From contig JANQJW010000070.1 of the NCBI GenBank assembly GCA_028281445.1, forward strand, positions 1-64,000: DNA of 64,000 nucleotides. The letters run 5' to 3'. Below are positions 54,398-63,421 of this stretch, piece by piece. The first letter of the stretch is position 1. The number at the start of each line of letters is the position of its first letter. Origin of the DNA: Planctomycetota bacterium (GTDB lineage Bacteria; Planctomycetota; PLA2; JAEUHO01). The notes beneath the pieces were generated by a model. The model was not told where the DNA came from. It made no database searches and saw only the letters and a list, made by a program, of their open reading frames with translations. A program made the position numbers and the translations under genes.

Positions 54398-55048
54398 GCC
54401 AGATTACGAGCGCCGAGCCGTGTATAGCAACTGCTGTTAGTGATTGCTGTGTTTCGACTCCCGGGAGGCGCCCAGCCCTACAGGCACTCTTCGATGAGCA
54501 GCAGGATCGCTGATGCTGTGGGGTTGATCGCGTACTGCACGCGATGGCGAGAGGGGCTGCGGGTCTTCGTTCGCGCGCCATGTGCCGAGCTCATCCGATT
54601 GCGGAGCGTCGCGACAAGCATGAGTGGCTGCTCGCAGTAGGGATCCAGTCTCGATTACGATAGTGGTCTTCAGGAGTCGTGCGGCAGTGTCGGTCTCCTT
54701 GTGTGACCAGTTCCTTACGCTACACACGACCTTCATGACGCTTTCAAGGGCACTGCCGCACTTGGTCAGGGAGTCAGCACACCGCTGCCTATGGTGGTCT
54801 GTGAGAGCAGCGATGAACTCCTGCGGCGATCTCGGCGCAACCTAGGCGTGCGACCCGCAGCGCGCCCTGCATCTCGTCGGACGCATCGGTACTCCCGCGC
54901 TCAGACCATCGCGCACCATGTGCCCAGGTATGGCATCCAGATCGCCGGGAACTCGGAAACGCGATGAACAAGACCAACAAAGCCGGTTCCGAGCAAGCTC
55001 CGGACCACCGCCCAGGGAACGGTCCCGACCAACGATTGGAGATCCGCC
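54398..55048. other. Intergenic region without recognisable gene
   Basis: About 650 bases, the longest gap in the window, with visibly lower G+C than the surroundings. Short open frames on both strands give no recognisable protein. No tRNA, clear palindrome or duplicate of the tRNA-Pro 3' end was found. Probably residue of the decayed mobile element. Confidence 0.5.
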
Positions 55049-56302
55049 CTACCTCAAGGGCTTGGGGTCGCTGCCAGTGTGGCGGCCAGTCCGGTCCCAG
55101 GCGATCGCACCGCGCACGTACTTGGCGCGTTCTGGCCGAAGGCCATGCACGATGTCGTACTGCTTCCACGCGCGGATGCGATACCGCATGAAGTGCGGCT
55201 CCCTTTCCGCGTCCGTCCCCAGGTGCGCGAAGATGAACCCGAGGCGTTCGTGGGCTTCGGCATGCTTCGGATCGACCAACACGACGCGCTCGAGGACGGG
55301 AATCTCCTCCTTCCGCAAACCGAGGTACTCAAGCGCCCACTGCAGGGCCATGAGGGCCTCCACGCTCTGCGGGGCCAGCTCCACGGCGCGCATCGCTGCC
55401 CGCATGGCCTTCTCGGGGCGTCGCGCGCCGAAATGGGCGCGACTCACTCGGACCCACTCGTGGGCTTCCGTTTCGCGGATACGGTAGTCCTCTTCCGACT
55501 CGCCCTCGGCTCGAGTCTCGTTCCCTGAGGCGGTCTCCGAGAACTCCTGCGCCACCGGGAAGGGCACCGCGCTGACCGCCCCGCGCATCTCCCTTAAGGG
55601 GCCGACCGGCACGGCGAAGTTGAGGTTCTGTGCCGTCTTCCGCGACATACGCACGACGCCGATGACGGCCCCGCGCGCGTCAAGGACGGGGCCTCCGCTG
55701 GAGCCCGGAGACACCGCCGCGTCGATCTGCAGCAGCAAGCCATGCGGTGCCAAGTTGCGAAGGCCCGAGACGATCCCCATCGTTGCACTCAACTCAAGCC
55801 CGTGCGGGCTACCGACCACGATGACGGGGTCTCCGACTCGGGGCGTGGCGCGGGCGAGCGTCAGCGGTCGCACGGTCGGCGCTGACGCGTCGAGAGCAAT
55901 GACCGCCAGGTCCGCCTCCCTGTCGATCGCAAGCGTTCCCAGCGCGGCGACGACCGTGCCGTCGGCGAACTTCGCGAACACGCGGCTGGCGCCTTCGATG
56001 ACGTGGTGGTTCGTGGCGACGCGCCCCGGCGCGACCAAGAACCCCGAGCCGAGCCCAGCGTGCTGACCGCGCTTGTCCTGCGTGTATAGCGTCACTATGC
56101 AAGGACGAACGCGGGCCAGGACTTCGGCGGGTGAGTTCCGCGGCGACGAGGGGGGCCGGTTCGCTTCCGCCGGTGGCTCGGTGACCGTCAGAAAGCGTTG
56201 GAGATCGGGCCAGGAGACGAGACCGAGCAGTGCCAAGGCCGAAAGCAGGATCAAACCGGCGGTCACCGTGTGTGGATCACACTGCTGGATGAAACGGCCC
56301 AT
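55049..56302 (-). CDS. Membrane-anchored trypsin-like serine protease with TPR
   Basis: 417 residues from ATG 56302. One N-terminal membrane helix (VTAGLILLSALALLGLVSW) is followed by a trypsin/HtrA domain: VATNHHVIEG (catalytic His), READLAVIALD (Asp), IDAAVSPGSSGGPVLDARG (Ser). There is no PDZ domain. Residues about 300-390 are TPR-like helices (AMRAAMRAVELAPQSVEALMALQWALEYLG, AEAHERLGFIFAHLG). Probably a periplasmic quality-control or signalling protease. Confidence 0.88.
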   Translation of the reverse strand: MGRFIQQCDPHTVTAGLILLSALALLGLVSWPDLQRFLTVTEPPAEANRPPSSPRNSPAEVLARVRPCIVTLYTQDKRGQHAGLGSGFLVAPGRVATNHHVIEGASRVFAKFADGTVVAALGTLAIDREADLAVIALDASAPTVRPLTLARATPRVGDPVIVVGSPHGLELSATMGIVSGLRNLAPHGLLLQIDAAVSPGSSGGPVLDARGAVIGVVRMSRKTAQNLNFAVPVGPLREMRGAVSAVPFPVAQEFSETASGNETRAEGESEEDYRIRETEAHEWVRVSRAHFGARRPEKAMRAAMRAVELAPQSVEALMALQWALEYLGLRKEEIPVLERVVLVDPKHAEAHERLGFIFAHLGTDAEREPHFMRYRIRAWKQYDIVHGLRPERAKYVRGAIAWDRTGRHTGSDPKPLR

Positions 56303-56417
56303 GAGACCAGGCTCCGAGCGCTGCGCGGGCACCACGCCTCATCGTCCGTATGTACCGCGCGCTTGAGCCACGAAGGCCGAGGCGTCAGAGGCTGCGCCGA
56401 CGCTACCCCTGCCCGGT

Positions 56418-56463
56418 TTCCGGGTTGCGGGCAACTCGGAAACGACCTTTCCGTCTACATTGC
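56418..56463. repeat. Palindromic dispersed repeat, copy A
   Basis: 46 bases related (about 38 of 46 identical) to copy B at 59,202, with the last 18 bases (CCTTTCCGTCTACATTGC) identical. It contains TTTCCG and CGGAAA words that can pair in more than one way. More of the same words occur 50-80 bases downstream (CGGTTTCC ... GGAAACCG near 56,519-56,543). Confidence 0.7.
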
Positions 56464-56590
56464 CTCATGGACAAGGAACCGGCGGCATGGGCCATGCTCT
56501 TGGGTTCGAGGCCGTTTCCGGTTTCCTGCCAAGACGGAAACCGCTAGCCTCATCCGGTTGGCAGGTCACGCCGCGCACCGGCTCCTTTCG

Positions 56591-57366
56591 CTACCCGGTC
56601 CCGGGCGGCGGGTAGCGGTAGGAGTCGATGCAGAATCGTTCCGTGAAGCCGAGCCGACGGCAAATCGGCGCCGACGTCGTGCTGACCGCCGCCACGGTCA
56701 CGAGATCGCGGCCCATCTCCCGCAGCACCTTCATGCGGTCGAGAATCAGCGCCTTGTAGACGCCCTTGCCCCGATGCGCTTCCGGCACGGCGCCGCCACT
56801 GAAGTGCACGGACTCGGGAAACAGCGACATGGAGGCCGTGCCCGCCGGCTCCCCGTCGAGGCGCGCGATGTAGTGCAGCTCCGTGCGGTCGCGCCGCGCC
56901 AATTCGCGGTCGAGCAGGCTTCGGAGGCGCGCGCGCCCCGACCTGCCAACCCTCCGCCGCCGTCCGAAGGTACGTCTCGGCGTTCACACGCGTGACCACC
57001 TCGATGGACGGCCCATCCCGCCGTAACGCCGGGAAGTCCCCCGGATCGACCGTCATGCAACACAGCGTCTCGAAGTGCACAAGCCCCGCGGCGAGCAGTC
57101 GGTCCGTCAGATCCGGGGGATGGGCACGCGGGCGTCACGCGCCACATGAACGGCGTGTCCACTTCGGCGTAATGCGAGCGCACGCCGGCGATCCGGGTGT
57201 CGGCATCCGTGTCAGCGAGAATCGCGTGATGGACGCAGTTTCGCCAAACGACGGGCGCGTCCGGAGTCGTGACCTGAATCCATCCGGTTCGATCGTCGAT
57301 CGCGCCGGTTTCATCGCGGTGAAGACGCTGACGGAGCGCATCGCGAAACAGGGAGACGAAGAGCAT
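56591..57366 (-). pseudogene. GNAT acetyltransferase gene broken by two frameshifts
   Basis: Three consecutive frames make one acetyltransferase of about 257 residues. ATG 57366 starts FVSLFRDALRQR ... TPFMWRVTPACPSP; a shift in a C/G run near 57,118 continues as DLTDRLLAAGLVHFETLCCMTVD ... YLRTAAEGWQVG; a second shift in a GC run near 56,935 continues as RARLRSLLDRELARRDR ... VPEAHRGKGVYKALI (acetyl-CoA loop), ending ICRRLGFTERFCIDSYRY. Both shifts are in GC-rich simple runs, so assembly errors are possible. If the gene were intact it would be a normal GNAT. Confidence 0.72.
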
Positions 57367-57457
57367 ACGGGCGCAGGGTACCAACTCCGGACAGCCGAGC
57401 CGGCGAAGGTCAAGCCGAGCAATCCTGCCCCCGCCCGGTAGCCGTAGACTACGCAAC

Positions 57458-59170
57458 GTGACCGCGCGCACCGTGATCCTCCTACTCCTCGCTTTCCCGG
57501 CAGCCTCTGCTGCGGCACGCGACGCGCTCCCGGGACGTGGCCGGATACCCAAGGACGCCACACTGTGCGCCGTATGGACGGTTGACGTGGACGAGGTGGA
57601 CGAGTTGGTGCTTCATCGCGCGGAGGCCGAGACGGTCCACGTCGAAGGCAAGCCTCCCAGGCGCAGTGAAACAGAGGTGCTTGTCCCGCTTCCGCGAAGA
57701 GAGTTGGGCCTCTTCGCGCGCTTTCGCCGCGGACGCGGCAAGGTCGAGGTTGTACAGGACCCGTCGCGGAAGAACCGCTACCGAGGCATCGTACGCGTCA
57801 CAGACAACAAGCGCGGATGGGCGAAGCAGGTCGTTGAGATCTACTTCGGACCACGGCCCGATCCGCCGCCCCCCTTCCCCGTTGTCCTGCCGGACGTGAC
57901 GAGCAACGAGCGACCCGCGTTCTGGGGCGAACGCGACGGACCTGAGCGTGCCATCGCGGCCAAAGCACCCATGGCGTTCTCTTGGACGGGCCGAGTTCAG
58001 GGCTACGCCGTCTTGTCCGTGGGCCCTCATTCTGTAGCACTGTCCGCGCCCAGGGGAACGGCGACGACAGCTGCATCGAAGTGGAACGCCCCGGTGCCCG
58101 AAGGGCACTATCTGGTTCTGTCCGTCTGCGATGGACCGGATTACGCGCGCGTAGTCCAGCGGATGAACGTCGCCGCTGAGAGCCGTGCGTTCATCGAACT
58201 CAACGCAAAGGGCACGTGCCACGTTGTCGCGCACGTCGTGCCCCAGACAGCCATTGACGCGCTGCACCCGCCACCTCCTGAACTGAAGGGAGTTTGGGAG
58301 ACCGCGCGCACGTTGGAGCGGCAGCGCAAGAGTGCGGAAGCGGCGAGCCACTGGATCGACGCCGCCGTGCGGACGCCGAGTTCGGTCTCTGCGAGGATCT
58401 GGGCCATTGAACAGTTCTGCCGGCTGCAGCCCTACCCAGGGCCGGAGCTGAGCACCGTCGAGAAGCTGACACTCGCAAAGCTCGCCGCGCAAGAGCCTGT
58501 CGTTCCCCTGACGGGGAGGAACATGATCTTCGCGTGGCCGAAGGAGTACCTGGAGCGGACGCCCATACGCTGGCGCTTCCTCGCAGAAACCGACGCGGCA
58601 ATGGAGTGGCTGAGATACTGGACGGGCAAAGACCAGGTGAGGGCGCGCGGCAAGCGCATGATCAGCCGATTTCGGGCCGACGACGGCGGCATCGCGCTCT
58701 ACGTAGGGTTTCGCCTGCACATCCCGCGAGCCGAGATGCGCTGCCCGCCGGACCACGGGCCCTACAGCCACGAAGTCTCTCACGGCTACATCGTGTTCCC
58801 GGCGCTCTCTCCGACGGGGCGCTACAACGAGGGACTCACGGAGGTCGCGCGTATCTCCTACTGGTGGTTCCTCGGCGAGGACGAACGCTGGCGTCGATTC
58901 GAGCGGAAGTGCCTCGAGACGATCAAGCGACACTACGAAGACGGTGGTGACCTTGGCGACGTGCCGGGCTACGCCGGAGCGGCCGGGGTCTACCTGGCAC
59001 TCGCGCGCCGATTCTGTGCGCTCGACGGAAACTCGATCGACTGGCGTCGGTTCGCTGCGCTGTTTCGCGCGGCGGGCGGGAAACGCGGCTTTGGGCAACT
59101 GGCCGCGGAAGCGGAGCGGGCGTTCGGTGCTGACGCTCGCGTACTGATCGAGCAGCTTCGGCTCCCTTGA
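57458..59170 (+). CDS. Secreted metallopeptidase-like protein (HExxH)
   Basis: 570 residues from GTG 57458 with signal peptide VILLLLAFPAASAAA. N-terminal beta-rich part, then a helical segment (VWETARTLERQRKSAEAASHWIDAA) and a C-terminal catalytic region: YSHEVSHGYIVFP (His438-Glu439, His442) followed by RYNEGLTEVA with Glu458. This is the same gluzincin-like layout as the proteins at 1.5 and 14.6 kb. Substrate unknown. Confidence 0.78.
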   Translation: MTARTVILLLLAFPAASAAARDALPGRGRIPKDATLCAVWTVDVDEVDELVLHRAEAETVHVEGKPPRRSETEVLVPLPRRELGLFARFRRGRGKVEVVQDPSRKNRYRGIVRVTDNKRGWAKQVVEIYFGPRPDPPPPFPVVLPDVTSNERPAFWGERDGPERAIAAKAPMAFSWTGRVQGYAVLSVGPHSVALSAPRGTATTAASKWNAPVPEGHYLVLSVCDGPDYARVVQRMNVAAESRAFIELNAKGTCHVVAHVVPQTAIDALHPPPPELKGVWETARTLERQRKSAEAASHWIDAAVRTPSSVSARIWAIEQFCRLQPYPGPELSTVEKLTLAKLAAQEPVVPLTGRNMIFAWPKEYLERTPIRWRFLAETDAAMEWLRYWTGKDQVRARGKRMISRFRADDGGIALYVGFRLHIPRAEMRCPPDHGPYSHEVSHGYIVFPALSPTGRYNEGLTEVARISYWWFLGEDERWRRFERKCLETIKRHYEDGGDLGDVPGYAGAAGVYLALARRFCALDGNSIDWRRFAALFRAAGGKRGFGQLAAEAERAFGADARVLIEQLRLP

Positions 59171-59201
59171 GCACACCCTGCGGACAACTCGCGCCCGTGT
59201 C

Positions 59202-59247
59202 TTCCGCTTTGCGGGGAAGACGGAAAGCGCCTTTCCGTCTACATTGC
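59202..59247. repeat. Palindromic dispersed repeat, copy B
   Basis: Second copy of the 46-base repeat. Inside it, AGACGGAAAG-CGC-CTTTCCGTCT (59,218-59,240) is a perfect 10-bp hairpin with a 3-base loop. It lies 31 bases after the metallopeptidase stop and could act as a terminator or as a REP-like element. The other copy is at 56,418. Confidence 0.75.
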
Positions 59248-59391
59248 ATCTGGAGCCTCGCATCGGTCGTAGAGGTCTACGCTTTGGACTCTCTGGCGGT
59301 TCCGCCTACCCACGAAAGCGGAACCCTCCTGCTCGGTCCGCACTTCGGCGATTCCTCTGCATCGAGGCTGTCAAGACGTTATGGAAGTGGT

Positions 59392-61365
59392 ATGAAGTGC
59401 GTTAGAGTCGTCTTGATTGGGTTCGCCATTGGCGTGGGCGCCTGGGTGCCCCAGGGTCTGACGCAGGCCGATCCGCCCGCCGACGTCCGACCGTGGTCTG
59501 GCGTGCTGCCTGATCCGGATCAGGCCGACCACGAGGAGAGCAGGTGGCTCTCGGTCCGCGTGCTCGACCAGCGCACGCGCACGCCGATCGTCGGCGCGCG
59601 GTGGGTTCGCACGCCGGAGTGGATCGCGCCCCATCGTCTCCACCACGATGTCGTGATGGAGGTCGCTCGCACCGGGCCGGACGGCATCGCGTTCATGCCG
59701 ACGCGCTCGCGCGCTTGGAAGCACGACTGCCACTGGCTCGTGCTGGCAGAGGGCTACGCGCCTTCGTACGAGTACGCGACGCGGCCAGAGCCCGAGGTGC
59801 TGCTCGAGCGGGGCGTGGTCGTGAGCGGCCGTGTGCTGGACCCGTTCGGTCGGGGCGTTTCGGGCGCGCTTGTCGAGTACCTCGGGGGTTGCAGCCACGG
59901 CACCGCCGCTGCGCGTGCTGTGGCTGACGACGGCGGGCGCTTCACGCTGGGCCCGGTGCCCTCATCCCTCCCCGGCCAGCTCTGGGTTGCCGGCCGCCGG
60001 ATCGCAGCGGACCTCCTCGCGCTTGACCGGCCGGCCTCGGCGGGTCGAGACTGCGTGCAGCTCGCGATGGACCTGGGCTTGGCCTACCGGGGCACCGTGG
60101 TGGATCCGCTCGAGAGGCCACTTGCCGGCGTCGTGGTCCGCGCGTGGAACGAGCAGCGGGGTCCCACCGCCATGACGGACGCGAACGGTCGGTTCGCCCT
60201 CGATAGCGTGGAGCCAGGCGCGGGCATCGTCGTGTTCGGACCCGGCGCCCTCCTCGACGAGGTCCCGTGCGACGTGGACGACACGTTTCCTGCCACGCCG
60301 ACTCGCATCGTGCTCTCGGGCCTCGGCGTCATGGAGCGGGAGGCGACGGGCCGGGTACGCTTCCGCGCTCGCATGGCCGATGGCGCACCGGCCACAGGCG
60401 TGTCGTTCCGCCTCGTGGGCGAGAAGACCGGACGAGGCCCCTCGGGCATGACGGCGGAACGCGACGAGCCCGACGGGAGCAAGGCAGGCGAGGCCGTTGA
60501 GGAGGCCGTTCCCGGCAGCTACCGCGTCGAGCCAGACGATCCGTTTTCGCCGGTCACGTTCGATCCGATCTCCGTCGTGGTGCGCGCGGGTGCCGAGGTC
60601 GTTGCGGAGGCGCGCATGCGTGCCCAGCCGCGGCTCGCGATCCGGGGCGCGATCCCCGCGAGCGCGGATCTGCAGCTCACGGTGCCCGGCGCCTCGACGT
60701 CCGCGGTCGTGGGCGAGGACGCATGGCCCGAACACCTGCCCGCCGCGTGCGAGGCCGCCCTGCGTGTTGTTCCGAAGGGTCGACCAGCGTTCTTCTTCTC
60801 CGTCGGCGTGGTGCGCGACGGAATACGGACCGCGACGGTGTCGCTTCCTCCCCCGCGGCGCATTCGCCTGCCCGGTGACGCGCAGGACGTCGAGCTTCTC
60901 GACGGGCAACGTGAGGCATTCGGATATCGCGACGGCGCCTTCTTCGCGACCGATGCCGTAGGGCGACTGACGTTGCGATGGCAGGACAAGACGCGGCGCG
61001 GATACGAGGCTCCAGTGGAGCTGCCGGACACCGTCGGCGGGGTCGTCCAGATCGATACGGCCCTCGTACGGTCCCTGCCCGAGGACGACGGCGACAGCGA
61101 CGAGGGAGAGCGCTCGACACGCACGGGTCCGTGCGCGTTGCGCTTGCGCATCTTCGAGGCTGGAGAGCCCGCCGACGCACTTGTGCTCGTCGGAGGCAAG
61201 ATCCACACGGCGCCGGCGGGCATGCTCGACCTGAGGGGCTTCGACCCCGGCCGGGTTCGGGTGGTCGTCGCCCCGCGCGACCGCGCGGAAGGGGGCCTCG
61301 AGCTCTACCTCGTCCTCAAGCCGGACCGTAGGGTTACGCGAGATCTTGAGCTGAGCGGCGAGTGA
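59392..61365 (+). CDS. Exported protein with CarboxypepD_reg-like repeats
   Basis: 657 residues from ATG 59392. Signal peptide VRVVLIGFAIGVGAWVPQGLTQA. At least three Ig-like carboxypeptidase-regulatory units: LSVRVLDQRTRTPIVGARWV, VSGRVLDPFGRGVSGALVEY, YRGTVVDPLERPLAGVVVRAW with TDANGRFALDSVEPG. It resembles the extracellular part of the sigma-factor fusion at 10.2 kb but carries no sigma domain. Probably periplasmic or surface located. Confidence 0.82.
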   Translation: MKCVRVVLIGFAIGVGAWVPQGLTQADPPADVRPWSGVLPDPDQADHEESRWLSVRVLDQRTRTPIVGARWVRTPEWIAPHRLHHDVVMEVARTGPDGIAFMPTRSRAWKHDCHWLVLAEGYAPSYEYATRPEPEVLLERGVVVSGRVLDPFGRGVSGALVEYLGGCSHGTAAARAVADDGGRFTLGPVPSSLPGQLWVAGRRIAADLLALDRPASAGRDCVQLAMDLGLAYRGTVVDPLERPLAGVVVRAWNEQRGPTAMTDANGRFALDSVEPGAGIVVFGPGALLDEVPCDVDDTFPATPTRIVLSGLGVMEREATGRVRFRARMADGAPATGVSFRLVGEKTGRGPSGMTAERDEPDGSKAGEAVEEAVPGSYRVEPDDPFSPVTFDPISVVVRAGAEVVAEARMRAQPRLAIRGAIPASADLQLTVPGASTSAVVGEDAWPEHLPAACEAALRVVPKGRPAFFFSVGVVRDGIRTATVSLPPPRRIRLPGDAQDVELLDGQREAFGYRDGAFFATDAVGRLTLRWQDKTRRGYEAPVELPDTVGGVVQIDTALVRSLPEDDGDSDEGERSTRTGPCALRLRIFEAGEPADALVLVGGKIHTAPAGMLDLRGFDPGRVRVVVAPRDRAEGGLELYLVLKPDRRVTRDLELSGE

Positions 61366-61377
61366 TACGGTCGGGCA

Positions 61378-61395
61378 GGCTCTCTTCAAAGAGCC
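61378..61395 (+). terminator. Small hairpin after the CarboxypepD_reg gene
   Basis: GGCTCT-CTTCAA-AGAGCC, a 6-bp stem 12 bases after the stop codon. There is no U tract, so its role as terminator is uncertain. Confidence 0.35.
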
Positions 61396-61538
61396 CGTAG
61401 CGCTGTGAGGCTCGATCGCAGTTGACGTTTCACGCTGGCGGCAGGCTCAGTGCCGAGGCCGCCGCAGTAGGTGTCTTGATCGCGACATAGTGTCGACCAC
61501 GCGAGAAGGCTCGAATCCTCAGACCTCCTGGCCGAAGC

Positions 61539-61850
61539 CTAGAACCACCCGAACGCCTCGAGATCGATCGATTCGTCGGCGCTGAACCGTACGCCCTCGG
61601 CTCGCAGCCGCTTGACCTGCTCCGCTCGCGCAGGCGTATCAGCGGGTAGGGAAATACGACCCGCGGCGTTGACGACACGATGCCAGGGGACCTTGGTGTC
61701 TTCGCCCAGCCCCGCCAGTGCGAAGCCGACGAGGCGTGGCGTCGTGCCCACGACCTGCGCGGAGACGTCCCCGTAGGTTGTCACGCGACCCGAAGGCACC
61801 TCGCTCACGACCGCGAGCAGTCGATCGAAGACGTTCGGTCGCTTGTTCAC
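61539..61850 (-). CDS. atl: Alkyltransferase-like (ATL) DNA repair protein
   Basis: 103 residues. It has the MGMT C-terminal fold: FDRLLAVVSEVPSGRVTTYGDVS, GTTPRLVGFALAG and VPWHRVVNAAGRIS. The reactive Cys of PCHR is replaced by Trp (PWHR), the hallmark of ATL proteins, which bind O6-alkylguanine without repairing it and pass it to nucleotide excision repair. Secure call. Confidence 0.93.
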   Translation of the reverse strand: MNKRPNVFDRLLAVVSEVPSGRVTTYGDVSAQVVGTTPRLVGFALAGLGEDTKVPWHRVVNAAGRISLPADTPARAEQVKRLRAEGVRFSADESIDLEAFGWF

Positions 61851-62143
61851 ACGTCGAGGCTAGCACAAGAGGAATGGTCGGCCTGCGACACGACAAGTCC
61901 GGCAGCTCATCCCCCTCTATGCAACGGGGTCCAATGTGGCCCCCCCTGTACGCCCCGATCCCGACTGAGCGCGACCGTCTCGGGCACGGACTCACGAACG
62001 CTGGCTCCGAAGACCGTTGCGGAGGTGTGCGCGAGCGTGCACATCGGCGGGCACGACCAGGGACACAGGGGCGGGCCTCTACTGCGGTCACGCCGATTGG
62101 CTCCGCTGCCCAGGCCGGGTGACCCGGCCTGCAAGGTCGGCGG
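61851..62143. other. Intergenic region
   Basis: About 290 bases with no recognisable gene or strong structure. It should hold the promoter of the ATL gene at its left end. Confidence 0.4.
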
Positions 62144-62503
62144 TCACGTAAGGCAACGACAAGCCAGCGTGCGTGAGCAGCCAGCAGCACATTGTCCCCC
62201 GTTCGCATTGGGCAGTTCCGCCAGCAGAACTGGGAACGGTGCCGCTTCAATCGCACGGAGCGCCTCCTGAAACACCCGAACGCCAGACCAGTTCGACACG
62301 CGCTCTAGCGCAGCGTCCATGTCCGGATGGGAGCATGCCGTCTCCCGCCACAGGTCGAAGGCATCATGCTCGCGCTCATTGCCCTTCCACGACAGGTCCA
62401 GCACCCAGTAACCGTCCTCGCTCAGGACTACCGGTCCTACAGGACAGGGCTTCGCAGCCCCGTCCTTCATGCAGTTGCAGCCGACGTTCGCGTCAAGTCC
62501 CAC
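62144..62503 (-). CDS. Small Cys-containing conserved hypothetical protein
   Basis: 119 residues from GTG 62503 (62509 also possible). N-terminus MGLDANVGCNCMKDG, then FDLWRETACSHPDMDAALERVSNWSGVRVFQEALR and FPVLLAELPNANGG. This CNC N-terminus with ACxH and SN motifs fits a small family of uncharacterised proteins I cannot name. The last 15 residues (QCAAGCSRTLACRCLT) look unlike the family and may follow a shift. Confidence 0.6.
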   Translation of the reverse strand: MGLDANVGCNCMKDGAAKPCPVGPVVLSEDGYWVLDLSWKGNEREHDAFDLWRETACSHPDMDAALERVSNWSGVRVFQEALRAIEAAPFPVLLAELPNANGGQCAAGCSRTLACRCLT

Positions 62504-62786
62504 GTACACACTCTACCGGGGTGGCCAACTGTCATTCCGAATCACATCGTGTCCCGCGACAGTGCCGTCGCGAGCGATGCCTGCGCCGCGTACGCATTGC
62601 TGCGTTCATGGGCGCGCTACGCACGGTGCAGGCCGGACCCGAGGGGCGACCCCACGCTTGTGCATCGTCTAGTACATGTGGCCGGGCGGCGGCACGCGCG
62701 CGGGTGAGTTCCTCAACGTTCTCTCTTTGCCCGTGCCGAGATCGACTTCAATCTGTATGTGATGGGGGCGACCGAGGAGACCGAAG

Positions 62787-63101
62787 ATGAGCCCCGACGC
62801 CAGTGATCTTGACTCGCTCTTCGCGCGCGTTCGGGAGCGCTACGAACGCTTTGAGCCCGACGCGGAAGGCAGGCAGCGACTTCTGGACCACCTGCGCAAC
62901 CTCGCCCGATTTGACGAGGAGCCCCTGGACTACGACCAAGAGGCTCGCTCGGAGTTTCCCGACCGCCTCCCCGTGGCCTATGCGGTCTGCCACCCCGAGT
63001 GCGGCCGGGCCGAGTTCATCGTGGAAGGCAGCACGCAGGCGTGCCAGCGATGTGGCGGCCTCATGTTCCGCACTGACACCCGGTGGTACAGCAGCGCGTA
63101 G
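62787..63101 (+). CDS. Small zinc-ribbon hypothetical protein
   Basis: 104 residues from ATG 62787 with GAGGAG about 10 bases upstream. An acidic helical N-terminus is followed by VAYAVCHPECGRAEFIVEGSTQACQRCGGLMFR: CxxxC and CxxC pairs that should bind zinc. Function unknown. Confidence 0.72.
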   Translation: MSPDASDLDSLFARVRERYERFEPDAEGRQRLLDHLRNLARFDEEPLDYDQEARSEFPDRLPVAYAVCHPECGRAEFIVEGSTQACQRCGGLMFRTDTRWYSSA

Positions 63102-63421
63102 GTGTTTCAGCGACTGGCACTGCCCGCACGGCGCATGAGATCCTCTGGCACCGGGCGCGCCCTATTCCGGCGACTCACCGCGGAGATGCTTCCAGTACCG
63201 CTCGGGGGCATCGAGGATCCCCATTGTGATCTGAAGGTGGCTCGTCTCTTCCAGCGAGCTGTCGGCCGGCTGTGGACGGGAGTCGCCCAGACCAGTCACA
63301 CATCGTGATCGTTGAACAAGCTCGAACTCAACATGTAGTTCACGTTCACGCACCGGAGTCGAAGGCCAACGTCCCGACACGCACTGGCGGTCTGCGGCGA
63401 GATCATGCGTACCATTCGCGC
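63102..63421. other. Intergenic region
   Basis: About 320 bases. Short open frames on both strands have no recognisable product. One minus-strand frame ending DAPERYWKHLRGESPE looks slightly protein-like but is too short to support. No repeat or RNA structure seen. Confidence 0.4.

Noticed and set aside
63162..63380. A 72-codon minus-strand frame ending in DAPERYWKHLRGESPE
   Set aside because: Slightly protein-like end but no start signal, no conserved motif and no neighbour that supports it.
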